A stretch of 64,000 nucleotides of DNA from Crossaster papposus (lineage: Eukaryota; Echinodermata; Asteroidea; Velatida; Solasteridae). Positions 9,424 to 19,421 of the stretch are shown here, one piece after another. The stretch is taken from positions 1,054,001 to 1,118,000 of the forward strand of contig JBAIAA010000509.1 in NCBI GenBank assembly GCA_037893245.1. Reading direction: 5' to 3'. The notes under the pieces are model-generated. The model was given only the letters and a program-made list of their open reading frames with translations. It was not told where the DNA came from and made no database searches. Positions within the stretch are counted from its first letter, which is position 1. Each line of letters opens with the position of its first letter. Made by a program: the position numbers and the translations under genes.

Positions 9424-9776
9424 TCCATATTTTCGCCAAAAATACACCAAAAGTGCCACTTTTGCAAAAATGAACAGTCATTTTTGTATTTAGCAACAAC
9501 AACTTGAATGAACTTCGATGTTTTCATTTTGTACCAAAATGGGGATCACGAACGAACACAATAATCGCACTCGTCCCATGGTCTACAGTTGGCGATCTGA
9601 TTTCCTGACAATGACAATACTCTGGACCTTTCACTCTTGGAACCTGGCTAGTATCAACCAGTCTGGTTCCAAGAACGACATCCAAATATTATTGTCAATG
9701 TGTCGGCCTAGGTACAGTGTATGTCTGGGAATCAGCTAGTCAACTACCGTAACGATAGCCACTGCGTTTCACAGGC
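9424..9776 (-). repeat. Right arm of a 3.5-kb inverted pair
   Basis: The reverse complement of the arm at 6201-6420, with the same blocks in the same order. It is longer because of a 159-bp insertion at 9586-9744. The inner boundary lies just upstream of the Cys/His gene promoter. Confidence 0.65.
9586..9744. mobile_element. 159-bp Tc1/mariner-like MITE
   Basis: Inserted in the right inverted arm; the left arm is the uninterrupted reference. TA dinucleotides flank it (9584-9585 and 9745-9746). The ends are imperfect inverted repeats CAGTTGGCGATCTGATT and AGTTGACTAGCTGATT. A TA target duplication and CAGT-like ends fit the Tc1/mariner superfamily. The interior has a 10-bp perfect hairpin, TCTTGGAACC with its complement (9635-9674). 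Confidence 0.65.
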
Positions 9777-11052
9777 AAATTAAATTGCACTCAGAAATTC
9801 ACTTCTGATTAAAATATCTTTCTGGAATGAACAATTAACATTTTTTTGTTTTTATTTATTTATTACAGCATATCTTCTGAATCACAGGAATCTACCCCAT
9901 CTGAACAATTATATAACATGTAGCTGTAAATAAACTGAATGTTCATTCATGCGAGTCATTCATGTGCGGTTTTGTATTTAAGTATAAGCTGTTGTACTGG
10001 TCAACTTGGTCAACTGCTACGCAACATTATGATAGAATTGTTCACTTGAAAATAAAAGCATTAATTTTGGCACACATTCAGAGTGTAAAGAAAGATATTT
10101 GGCTTTCCGCTCTCGGGCCATCGTAGATTTCACCTTAGGAAAAATTTAGGAAAAATAACACGCAATGGTAGCCATTTTAAAATTCTTGAATATGCCTGAC
10201 ATATTTTTTTCAAGGGACAAATCTAAGGCCCTATACATTTATATTCTAAAGACATAATATTTTGATTGTGTGACAAATTCCATGCTTTTATCATTTTTAC
10301 CATGTTTGTTTCACCAATCTGCCTGACTAAACAGCAATTGTTTTGGCATGATGTATATTATTGCTACTACTAGGGGGGACAATACAAATTAATATTGCTT
10401 TTAGGAAGTTATTTGGGACTATTTCTTGAAGGGCTTGGTGAGTAGATTGCAAATCTCTTTCAACTTTCAAAATCGGTCAAAGCGTTGCCAAGTTATGGTC
10501 CGATAAACTTTTCAGATTGCGCTTTTTCCTAGACAACAAACGTATTAAGCAACAGCAATTAAAAAGTGTTTTTTGAACCATCTCATTTATTCTATTTACA
10601 TCTTTCAAGCATTTCAAATCATCTTTTCTAGTATGTATGTTGCTCATATTTTTTATATAAGTCTTTCTTTTTCAGATGATACATTTCATGAGATCTGCAA
10701 ATTCTCATGTTGTTACTCGTTGTCTAGTGGGTCTGCACGGTGTGTATGACACCCCTACTACTACCATGGAGGAATCGACCACCTGTAAGAAGTACAATTG
10801 CCAATAAAGTATCCCATGTACAGCATAATATCAACCGAAAATTGTTTTTGGAAAATTGTTAGTAAACTTAAATTGTTATAACCTAGCCTCTTTTACAGGC
10901 TTCATATGAAAATCATGACCAACTATAGGTTCAAAGAAGTGCCAATTAGACCAGACTATATTGAATGCAAAAATAAGTTACATGAAGTTTTTTTGAAAAG
11001 CCAACTGTCATTTTTACATTTACTAGGACAGATTACTTCCATTTAGAACTCG
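9777..11052. other. AT-rich intergenic DNA, no gene recognised
   Basis: No exon-like frame longer than about 40 codons has supporting splice sites. There are short inverted words (CTACTACTAGGGG near 10370 and CCCCTACTACTA near 10752; CCTAGACAACAA near 10528 and TTGTTACTCGTTGTCTAG near 10715). These suggest another degraded element at about 10360-10770, but the match is too weak to call. Confidence 0.4.
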
Positions 11053-11396
11053 TGTTGGGCGCAATTCAGTCTTTCTGCGCGGCACGAACTACTGATCTGC
11101 ACAAACTGTTAATCTGCGCGAACCGTCCATTGCGTGCGCTGCTGTGATTATGGGGAGGTACAGGTACGTAGGCCCGAATCAGATCGCGCTGCATTAGTTG
11201 TCGGTTGATCGTGCCTCAATTGGCCGATCGTGCCACCACCAGTCGATTGCCTTCTATTTAGCTCTTTCATTTAGTTCCAATGCACGAGTAATTGGGGGGT
11301 TGTTTTGCAAAAGAGAAGTAAAAACTGAGAAATAGGCCGACGGTACTTGTGCAAACTGCATTTTTGATAGCGCAGATTTAGAGACTGCGCCCAACA
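11053..11396. mobile_element. 344-bp element with TGTTGGGCGCA inverted ends
   Basis: The left end is TGTTGGGCGCAATTCAGTC and the right end, reverse-complemented, is TGTTGGGCGCAGTCTCTAAA, followed on both sides by TCTGCGC. There is no clear target duplication and no coding potential. It is a likely degraded DNA transposon. Confidence 0.55.
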
Positions 11397-11823
11397 TTTT
11401 GATTTTGGACCCCAAAAAGTAGTTCCATTCCCTGCATCCGACAACATTGATTTTCGGATTCAGGACATCAATCTAAGTCGAGTCACACAAAGTTTGTTTT
11501 TTATCCCAAACTGGTACCACTGGCACTGACGAAGGCCATGATTTTCTGAGCATATTTTTGGGTCACGTATGTGCAATTTAATTTATTTGAAGTTTGATGG
11601 CGTATAGCATAAGTCAGTGGTGATCGACTATGGAACTCATCCCAGAGCCTATTACAATATATATTCTCTATTCCCATCCATTTTTGAGAATTACAGCAAA
11701 AGCAAAAATGGTGAATTCCTACCTTTAACTTGAAGGTGGAAGTTCGAGGTTGACCGACTGAAACCTCCATTTTTGAGCAACACATTCGGGGAATTAACGA
11801 GCGCCCTCTATCGTAAAGCGCCG
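11397..11823. other. Left flank of the tRNA array
   Basis: Non-repetitive sequence leading to the array edge. A 177-codon minus-strand frame spans this flank and the first tRNA antisense; it lacks recognisable content and I regard it as spurious. Confidence 0.5.
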
Positions 11824-11924
11824 CCATGGCATTCTCTTTTGATTCAGTATAAAACTGCTTTAAAAAAGTGATAGTAATTATTTCTATATCTTTGAACAAT
11901 TGAACAATTAAACATTGAACCAAT

Positions 11925-11996
11925 GTAGTGATCGTATAGCGGTTAGACCATTGCGTTGTGGTCGCAATAACCCAGGTTCGAATCCTGGTTATAGCA
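11925..11996 (+). tRNA. tRNA-His(GUG), first array unit, degenerate
   Basis: The anticodon arm and the T arm with its B box are intact. The acceptor stem GTAGTGA/TTATAGC and the D arm (TATAGCGGTTAGACC) are altered, so folding would be impaired. It is followed by spacer B, the only B spacer left of 37 kb. Confidence 0.75.
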
Positions 11997-12079
11997 TTCC
12001 ATTTTGATTTCTTATAATAAAAAGTGCTTTTCAAATTTGATAGTACATGTAATTGTTTTTTCAGCTTTTTCTCTGAACT

Positions 12080-12151
12080 TCTATGGTCGTCTAGTGGTTA
12101 GGACATTGCGTTGTGGTCGCAATAACCCAGGTTCGAATCCTGGTCATGGCA
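12080..12151 (+). tRNA. tRNA-His(GUG), second unit, altered acceptor
   Basis: The D, anticodon and T arms are consensus. The acceptor strand TCTATGG against TCATGGC has a mismatch at the first pair, which matters for tRNA-His identity. Confidence 0.75.
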
Positions 12152-12223
12152 TTCTCTTTTGATTCAGAATAATAGAAACTGTTTTAGGTATTTGATATTA
12201 ATTTCCAGCTCCTTTTTCTAACA

Positions 12224-12295
12224 GCTGTGACCGTCTAGTGGTTAGGACATTGCGTTGTGGTCGCAATAACCCAGGTTCGAATACTGGTCATGGCA
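12224..12295 (+). tRNA. tRNA-His(GUG), third unit
   Basis: Consensus except GTGACC in the acceptor/linker and one T-stem mismatch (CCAGG/ACTGG), which also alters the B box to GGTTCGAATAC. The Helitron begins 11 bp after its end. Confidence 0.8.
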
Positions 12296-12306
12296 TTATC
12301 TTTTGA

Positions 12307-13467
12307 TCTATATAATAATACGCTACTCTCTGTCTGTCTGTCTGTGTGTCTGTCTGTGCGCGCTTTTTCGTCCCCTTCCCGGGGTCGTGCGGCGTTCAAA
12401 CTCGGTGGGTGGGTCCGGCTCGGTCCCCGCAAGAACCAGTTTGCATTCGCTAGAGCGTACGAGGTCAAAGGTCATCTAGGGGTCACCTTTTTGAAGTTAG
12501 TCGCAATGCTCGATGCGAGGTGAGCGTGGCAAAAATAAAACGGGTTAGCGTTTTTCGGGTCTTCCGGGGTCAAAGGTCGTCTAAGGGTCGAATTTTAAAA
12601 GTTTGTCCTATCGGGATAATGGACTGGGAAAAAAATTCTAACCCAGGAGGTCATTCAGGGGGTGAAACATCCCTTCAAAATAATGGTTTGGGCCAAAAAC
12701 CATAGAGTTGTGCAGACAAATCGAAATCTGATCCCTTTGTGTTTAGCCGCTGTCAAAAAAAGTCTCTGACATCTCTTTGAGCGGCCTTGGTAGAGAACAA
12801 ACACAGCTGTTATCAATCGCCACCCAGATATCCCCTGGGGGGTAGTTAGAGCTGTTGGTCGTTGTTATTTGTATCATATGGCTGTTTCATGTCTGTATTG
12901 CGCAATACTGATTTCAATGTTTACATGCTTGCAATGGATGTCCTTAAAAAAATACATAAAATAGCCAGAATGTTTAAATCTTTGATATGTGTGTCCAGGG
13001 TCCTTATATCCATCTGTTGAGACCGTGAGAAAAAGATTTGTACCCCCAAACACAGTTCATTACCCCCAACATTGTCACGGGAAGAAGTCTACAAGCAGTG
13101 CTGATTTCGCTCATATAAGGTAATGCATTGGTTTTTATATCTAAGTTGAATTTAAATAACTTTAATCAAGGGAAAATGGTGTATCAATAATTCAATACAT
13201 TCTTATAACTGTTACAAAATAATGCTCAAAAGGTGGGAAATATTATAAGAAATGTAGGCCTGTGTATCTGTATCATTGCAGCCAATTAAGTTTATGCAAG
13301 GTCAGCAAAATATTTTGTAAATCAATTATTAGTCTGTCAGATGAAGTAATCAGACGAGAGTTGTATTTGGCACCTCCATGATAGAGTCAACATGTATCCA
13401 CAATCCCCATCCATCCAGGGAAGTAGCTACAAACCCGAGAACCGACAAACCCCGGGTGACCGCCTAG
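12307..13467 (+). mobile_element. Non-autonomous Helitron (1,161 bp)
   Basis: It begins TCTATATAATAATACG and ends CTAG, inserted between A and T of a spacer A that otherwise reads CTTTTGA / TTCAGTATAATAG. This is the classic Helitron signature: 5' TC, 3' CTRR, A-T target, no target duplication. About 6 nt before the CTAG lies a small hairpin, ACCCG...CGGGT. A TCTG/TG microsatellite occupies about 12326-12358. There is no Rep/helicase frame. Confidence 0.85.
12326..12358 (+). repeat. (TCTG)n microsatellite
   Basis: About eight imperfect TCTG/TGTG units near the Helitron 5' end. Confidence 0.85.
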
Positions 13468-13701
13468 TTCAGTATAATAGAAACTGTTTTAGGTATTTGA
13501 TATTAATTTCCAGCTACTTTTTCTAACTGCTGTGATCGTCTAGTGGTTAGGACATTGCGTTGTGGTCGCAATAACCCAGGTTCGAATCCTGGCCATGCCA
13601 TTTTCTTTTGATTCAGTATGATAGAAACTGTCTCTTTTGATTCAGTATAATAGAAACTGTTTTAAGTATTTGATATTAATTTCCAGTTCCTTTTTCTAAC
13701 T

Positions 13702-13773
13702 GCTGTGATCGTCTAGTGGTTAGGACATTGCGTTGTAGTGGCAATACCCCAGGTTCGAATCCTGGTCATGGCA
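13702..13773 (+). tRNA. tRNA-His body with anticodon GTA (Tyr)
   Basis: The anticodon loop is TTGTAGT in place of TTGTGGT, giving GUA. The closing pair is G-G (GGCAA), so the stem is weakened. The T arm and acceptor are otherwise consensus. It is unlikely to be a real tRNA-Tyr, since the rest of the molecule is tRNA-His. Confidence 0.75.
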
Positions 13774-13778
13774 TTCTC

Positions 13779-13782
13779 TTTT
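13779..13782 (+). terminator. Pol III terminator TTTT (representative)
   Basis: In standard spacer A the tRNA is followed by TTCTCTTTTGATT, so a T4 run starts 6 nt after the discriminator base. The same position holds T4-T6 in most units and TTTT in spacer B (TTCCATTTTGATTTC). A spacer subfamily reading TTCTTATTTCATTCAG lacks it. Confidence 0.8.
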
Positions 13783-14133
13783 GATTCAGTATAATAGAAA
13801 CTGTTTTAGGTATTTGATAATAATTTTCAGCTACTTTTCCTAACTGCTGCGATCGTCTAGTGGTTAGGACATTGCGTTGTGGTCGCAATAACCCAGGTTC
13901 GAATCCTGGTCATGGCATTCTCTTTTGATTCAGCATAATAGAAAATGTTTTAGGTATTTGATATTAATTTTCAGCTACCTTTCCTAACTGCTGTGATTGT
14001 CTAGTGGTTAGGACATTGCGTTGTGGTCGCAATAAACCAGGTTCGAATCCTGGTCATGGCATTCTTATTTCATTCAGTATAATAGAACCTGTTTTAGGTA
14101 TTTGATATAAATTTTCAGCTACCTTTCCTAACT

Positions 14134-14205
14134 GCTGTGATCGTCTAGTGGTTAGGACATTGCGTTGTGGTCGCAATAACCCAGGTTCGAATCCTGGTCA
14201 TGGCA
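14134..14205 (+). tRNA. tRNA-His(GUG), reference unit
   Basis: Intact example of the consensus, 72 nt. The acceptor stem GCTGTGA pairs with TCATGGC (two G-U wobbles), and the discriminator is A73, as in eukaryotic tRNA-His. D arm: GTCT/GGAC around AGTGGTTA. Anticodon arm: TTGCG/CGCAA around TTGTGGT with anticodon GTG. Variable loop: TAAC. T arm: CCAGG/CCTGG around TTCGAAT. The B box GGTTCGAATCC is perfect, and the A box is TCGTCTAGTGG. There is no intron and no encoded CCA. The G-1 base needed for HisRS would be added by Thg1-type activity. Pol III is the expected polymerase. Confidence 0.96.
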
Positions 14206-15824
14206 TTTTCTTTTGATTCAGTATAATAGAAACTGTCTCTTTTGAATCTGTATAATAGAAACTGTTTTAAGTATTTGATATTAATTTCCAGTTCCTTTTT
14301 CTAACTGCTGTGATCGTCTAGTGGTTAGGACATTGCGTTGTGGTGGCAATACCCCAGGTTCGAATCCTGGTCATGGCATTCTCTTTTGATTCAGTATAAT
14401 ATAAACTGTTTTAGGTATTTGATAATAATTTTCAGCTACTTTTCCTAACTGCTGCGATCGTCTAGTGGTTAGGACATTGCGTTGTGGTCGCAATAACCCA
14501 GGTTCGATTCCTGGTCATGGCATTCTTATTTCATTCAGTATAATAGAACCTGTTTTAGGTATTTGATATAAAATTTCAGCTACATTTCCAAACTGCTGTG
14601 ATCGTCTAGTGGTTAGGACATTGCGTTGTGGTCGCAATAACCCAGGTTCGAATCCTGGTCATGGCATTCTCTTTTGATTCAGTATAATAGAAACTGTTTT
14701 AGGTATTTGATATTAATTTCCAGCTCCATTTTTCTAACAGCTGTGATCGTCTGGTTATGACATTGTGTTGTGGTCGCAATAACCCAGGTTCGAATCCTGG
14801 TCATGGCATTTTCTTTTGATTCAGTATAATAGAACCTGTTTTAGGTATTGGATATTAATTTTCAGCTACTTTTCGTAACTGCTGTGATCGTCTAGTGGTT
14901 AGGACATTGCGTTGTGGTCGCAATAACCCAGGTTCGAATCCTGGTCATTGCATTCTCTTTTGATTCAGTATAATAGAAACTGTTTTAGGTATTTGATATT
15001 AATTTTCAGCTACCTTTCCTAACTGCTGTGATCGTCTAGTGGTTAGGACATTGCGTTGTGGTCGCAATAACCCAGGTTCGAATCCTGGTCATGGCATCCT
15101 CTTTTTTATTCAGTATAATAGAAACTCTTTTAGGTATTTGATATTAATTTCTAGCTCCATTTTTCTAACAGCTGTGATCGTCTAGTGGTTAGGACATTGC
15201 GTTGTGGTCGCAATAACCCAGGTTCGAATCCTGGTCATGGCATTCTCTTTTGATTCAGTATAATAGAAACTGTTTTAGGTATTGATATTAATATTCAGCT
15301 ACATTTCCTAACTGCTGTGATCGTCTCGTGGTTAGGAAATTTCGTTGTGGTCGCAATAACCCAGGTTCGAATCCTGGTCATGGCATCCTCTTTTGATTCT
15401 GTATAATAGAAACTGTTTTAGGTATTTGATATTAATTTTCAACTGCCTTTCCTAACTGCTGTGATCGTCTAGTGGTTAGGACATTGCGTTGTGGTCGCAA
15501 TAACCCAGGTTCGAATCCTGGTCATGGCATCCTCTTTTGATTCAGTATAATAGAAACTGTTTTAGGTATTTGATATTAATTTCCAGCTCCATTTTCTAAC
15601 AGCTGTGATCGTCTAGTGGTTAGGACATTGCGTTGTGGTCGCAATAACCCAGGTTCGAATCCTGGTCATGGCATTCTCTTTTGATTCAGCATAATAGAAA
15701 ATGTTTTAGGTATTTGATATTAATTTTCAGCTACCTTTCCTAACTGCTGTGATCGTCTAGTGGTTAGGAGTTAGGACATTGCGTTGTGGTCGCAATAACC
15801 CAGGTTCGAATCCTGGTCATGGCA

Positions 15825-17445
15825 TTTTCTTTTGATTTAGCATAATAGAACCTGTTTTAGATATTGGATATTAATATTCAGCTACTTTTCCTAACTGCTG
15901 TGATCGTCTAGTGGTTAGGACATTGCGTTGTGGTCGCAATAACCCAGGTTCGAATCCTGGTCATGGCATTCTTATTTCATTCAGTATAATAGAACCTGTT
16001 TTAGGTATTTGATATAAATTTTCAGCTACATTTCCTAACTGCTGTGATCGTCTAGTGGTTAGGACATTGCGTTGTGGTCGCCATAACCCAGGTTCGAATC
16101 CTGGTCATGGCATCCTCTTTTGATTCAGTATAATAGAAACTGTTTTAGGTATTTGATATTAATTTCCAGCTCCATTTTTCTAACAGCTGTGATCGTCTGG
16201 TTATGACATTGTGTTGTGGTCGCAATAACCCAGGTTCGAATCCTGGTCATGGCATTTTCTTTTGATTCAGTATAATAGAACCTGTTTTAGGTATTGGATA
16301 TTAATTTTCAGCTACTTTTCGTAACTGCTGTGATCGTCTAGTGGTTAGGACATTGCGTTGTGGTCGCAATAACCCAGGTTCGAATCCTGGTCATTGCATT
16401 CTCTATTGATTCAGTATAATAGAAACTGTTTTAGGTATTTGATATTAATTTTCAGCTACCTTTCCTAACTGCTGTGATCGTCTAGTGGTTAGGACATTGC
16501 GTTGTGGTCGCAATAACCCAGGTTCGAATCCTGGTCATGGCATCCTCTTTTTTATTCAGTATAATAGAAACTCTTTTAGGTATTTGATATTAATTTCTAG
16601 CTCCATTTTTCTAACAGCTCTGATCGTCTAGTGGTTAGGACATTGCGTTGTGGTCGCAATAACCCAGGTTCGAATCCTGGTCATGGCATTCTCTTTTGAT
16701 TCAGTATAATAGAAACTGTTTTAGGTATTTGATATTAATATTCAGCTACATTTCCTAACTGCTGTGATCGTCTCGTGGTTAGGAAATTTTGTTGTGGTCG
16801 CAATAACCCAAGGTTCGAATCCTGGTCATGGCATCCTCTTTTGATTCAGTATAATAGAAACTGTTTTAGGTATTTGATATTAATTTTCAGCTGCCTTTCC
16901 TAACTGCTGTGATCGTATAGTGGTTAGGACATTGCGTTGTGGTCGCAATAACCCAGGTTCGAATCCTGGTCATGGCATCCTCTTTTGATTCAGTATAATA
17001 GAAACTGTTTTAGGTATTTGATATTAATTTCCAGCTCCATTTTTCTAACAGCTGTGATCGTCTAGTGGTTAGGACATTGCGTTGTGGTCGCAATAACCCA
17101 CGTTCGAATCCTGGTCATGGCATTCTCTTTTGATTCAGCATAATAGAAAATGTTTTAGGTATTTGATATTAATTTTCAGCTACCTTTCCTAACTGCTGTG
17201 ATCGTCTAGTGGTTAGGAGTTAGGACATTGCGTTGTGGTCGCAATAACCCAGGTTCGAATCCTGGTCATGGCATTTTCTTTTGATTTAGCATAATAGAAC
17301 CTGTTTTAGATATTGGATATTAATTTTCAGCTCCTTTTTCTAACAGCTGTGACCGTCTAGTGGTTAGGACATTGCGTTGTGGTCGCAATAACCCAGGTTC
17401 GAATCCTGGTCATGGCATTATCTTTTGATTCAGTATAATAGAAAC
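15825..17445 (+). repeat. Segmental duplication, copy 1 (offset 6,360)
   Basis: About 1.6 kb, 10 units, repeated at 22185-23805 with unit starts displaced by exactly 6,360 bp throughout and matching variant order (D-loop deletion, broken anticodon stem, TATAGTGG variant, D-arm insertion). Confidence 0.85.
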
Positions 17446-19348
17446 TGTCTCTTTTGATTCAGTATAATAGAAACTGTTTTAAGTATTTGATATTAATTTT
17501 CAGCTACTTTTCCTAACTGCTGTGATCGTCTAGTGGTTAGGACATTGCGTTGTGGTCGCAATAACCCAGGTTCGAATCCTGGTCATGGCATTCTTATTTC
17601 ATTCAGTATAATAGAACCTGTTTTAGGTATTTGATATAAATTTTCAGCTACCTTTCCTAACTGCTGTGATCGTCTAGTGGTTAGGACATTGCGTTGTGGT
17701 CGCAATAACCCAGGTTCGAATCCTGGTCATGGCATTTTCTTTTGATTCAGTATAATAGAAACTGTCTCTTTTGATTCTGTATAATAGAAACTGTTTTAAG
17801 TATTTGATATTAATTTCCAGTTCCTTTTTCTAACTGCTGTGATCGTCTAGTGGTTAGGACATTGCGTTGTGGTGGCAATACCCCAGGTTCGAATCCTGGT
17901 CATGGCATTCTCTTTTGATTCAGTATAATATAAACTGTTTTAGGTATTTGATAATAATTTTCAGCTACTTTTCCTAACTGCTGCGATCGTCTAGTGGTTA
18001 GGACATTGCGTTGTGGTCGCAATAACCCAGGTTCGAATCCTGGTCATGGCATTCTTATTTCATTCAGTATAATAGAACCTGTTTTAGGTATTTGATATAA
18101 AATTTCAGCTACATTTCCAAGCTGCTGTGATCGTCTAGTGGTTAGGACATTGCGTTGTGGTCGCAATAACCCAGGTTCGAATCCTGGTCACGGCATCCTC
18201 TTTTGATTCAGTATAATAGAAACTGTTTTAGGTATTTGATATTAATTTCCAGCTCCATTTTTCTAACAGCTGTGATCGTCTGGTTATGACATTGTGTTGT
18301 GGTCGCAATAACCCAGGTTCGAATCCTGGTCATGGCATTTTCTTTTGATTCAGTATAATAGAACCTGTTTTAGGTATTGGATATTAATTTTCAGCTACTT
18401 TTCGTAACTGCTGTGATCGTCTAGTGGTTAGGACATTGCGTTGTGGTCGCAATAACCCAGGTTCGAATCCTGGTCATTGCATTCTCTTTTGATTCAGTAT
18501 AATAGAAACTCTTTTAGGTATTTGATATTAATTTCTAGCTCCATTTTTCTAACAGCTGTGATCGTCTAGTGGTTAGGACATTGCGTTGTGGTCGCAATAA
18601 CCCAGGTTCGAATCCTGGTCATGGCATTCTCTTTTGATTCAGTATAATAGAAACTGTTTTAGGTATTGATATTAATATTCAGCTACATTTCCTAACTGCT
18701 GTGATCGTCTCGTGGTTAGGAAATTTCGTTGTGGTCGCAATAACCCATGTTCGAATCCTGGTCATGGCATCCTCTTTTGATTCAGTATAATAGAAACTGT
18801 TTTAGGTATTTGATATTAATTTTCAGCTACCTTTCCTAACTGCTGTGATCGTCTAGTGGTTAGGACATTGCGTTGTGGTCGCAATAACCCAGGTTCGAAT
18901 CCTGGTCATGGCATCCTCTTTTTTATTCAGTATAATAGAAACTCTTTTAGGTATTTGATATTAATTTCTAGCTCCATTTTTCTAACAGCTGTGATCGTCT
19001 AGTGGTTAGGACATTGCGTTGTGGTCGCAATAACCCAGGTTCGAATCCTGGTCATGGCATTCTCTTTTGATTCAGTATAATAGAAACTGTTTTAGGTATT
19101 TGATATTAATATTCAGCTACATTTCCTAACTGCTGTGATCGTCTCGTGGTTAGGAAATTTTGTTGTGGTCGCAATAACCCAAGGTTCGAATCCTGGTCAT
19201 GGCATCCTCTTTTGATTCAGTATAATAGAAACTGTTTTAGGTATTTGATATTAATTTTCAGCTGCCTTTCCTAACTGCTGTGATCGTCTAGTGGTTAGGA
19301 CATTGCGTTGTGGTCGCAATAACCCAGGTTCGAATCCTGGTCATGGCA
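16471..19348 (+). tRNA. 20 tandem tRNA-His units, block 2
   Basis: Starts: 16471, 16617, 16761, 16906, 17051, 17195, 17346, 17519, 17663, 17836, 17980, 18124, 18269, 18410, 18555, 18698, 18842, 18988, 19132, 19277. 18269 has the D-loop deletion and 17195 the D-arm insertion. 16761, 18698 and 19132 have the broken anticodon stem, and 16761 and 19132 have an extra A before the T arm. 17836 has the closing-pair mismatch. The others are near consensus. Confidence 0.92.
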
Positions 19349-19421
19349 TCCTCTTTTGATTCAGTATAATAGAAACTGTTTTAGGTATTTGATATTAATT
19401 TCCAGCTCCATTTTTCTAACA

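Larger units (their letters stand above)
13529..16398 (+). tRNA. 20 tandem tRNA-His units, block 1
   Basis: Starts: 13529, 13702, 13846, 13990, 14134, 14307, 14451, 14595, 14740, 14881, 15025, 15171, 15314, 15458, 15602, 15746, 15897, 16041, 16186, 16327. Length is 72 nt unless noted. 13529 ends CCATGCCA, giving two acceptor mismatches. 14740 and 16186 have the 3-nt D-loop deletion (69 nt). 15746 has the 7-nt D-arm insertion (79 nt). 15314 has the GGAAATTTCG anticodon-stem variant. 14307 has a G-G mismatch closing the anticodon loop. 13702 carries anticodon GTA (separate entry). Confidence 0.92.

Noticed and set aside
10360-10770. Possible inverted-repeat element
   Set aside because: The shared words are short and poorly ordered, with no ends or target duplication.
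11501-12034. A 177-residue minus-strand frame
   Set aside because: It runs antisense across the first tRNA and its flank, and no domain is recognisable.
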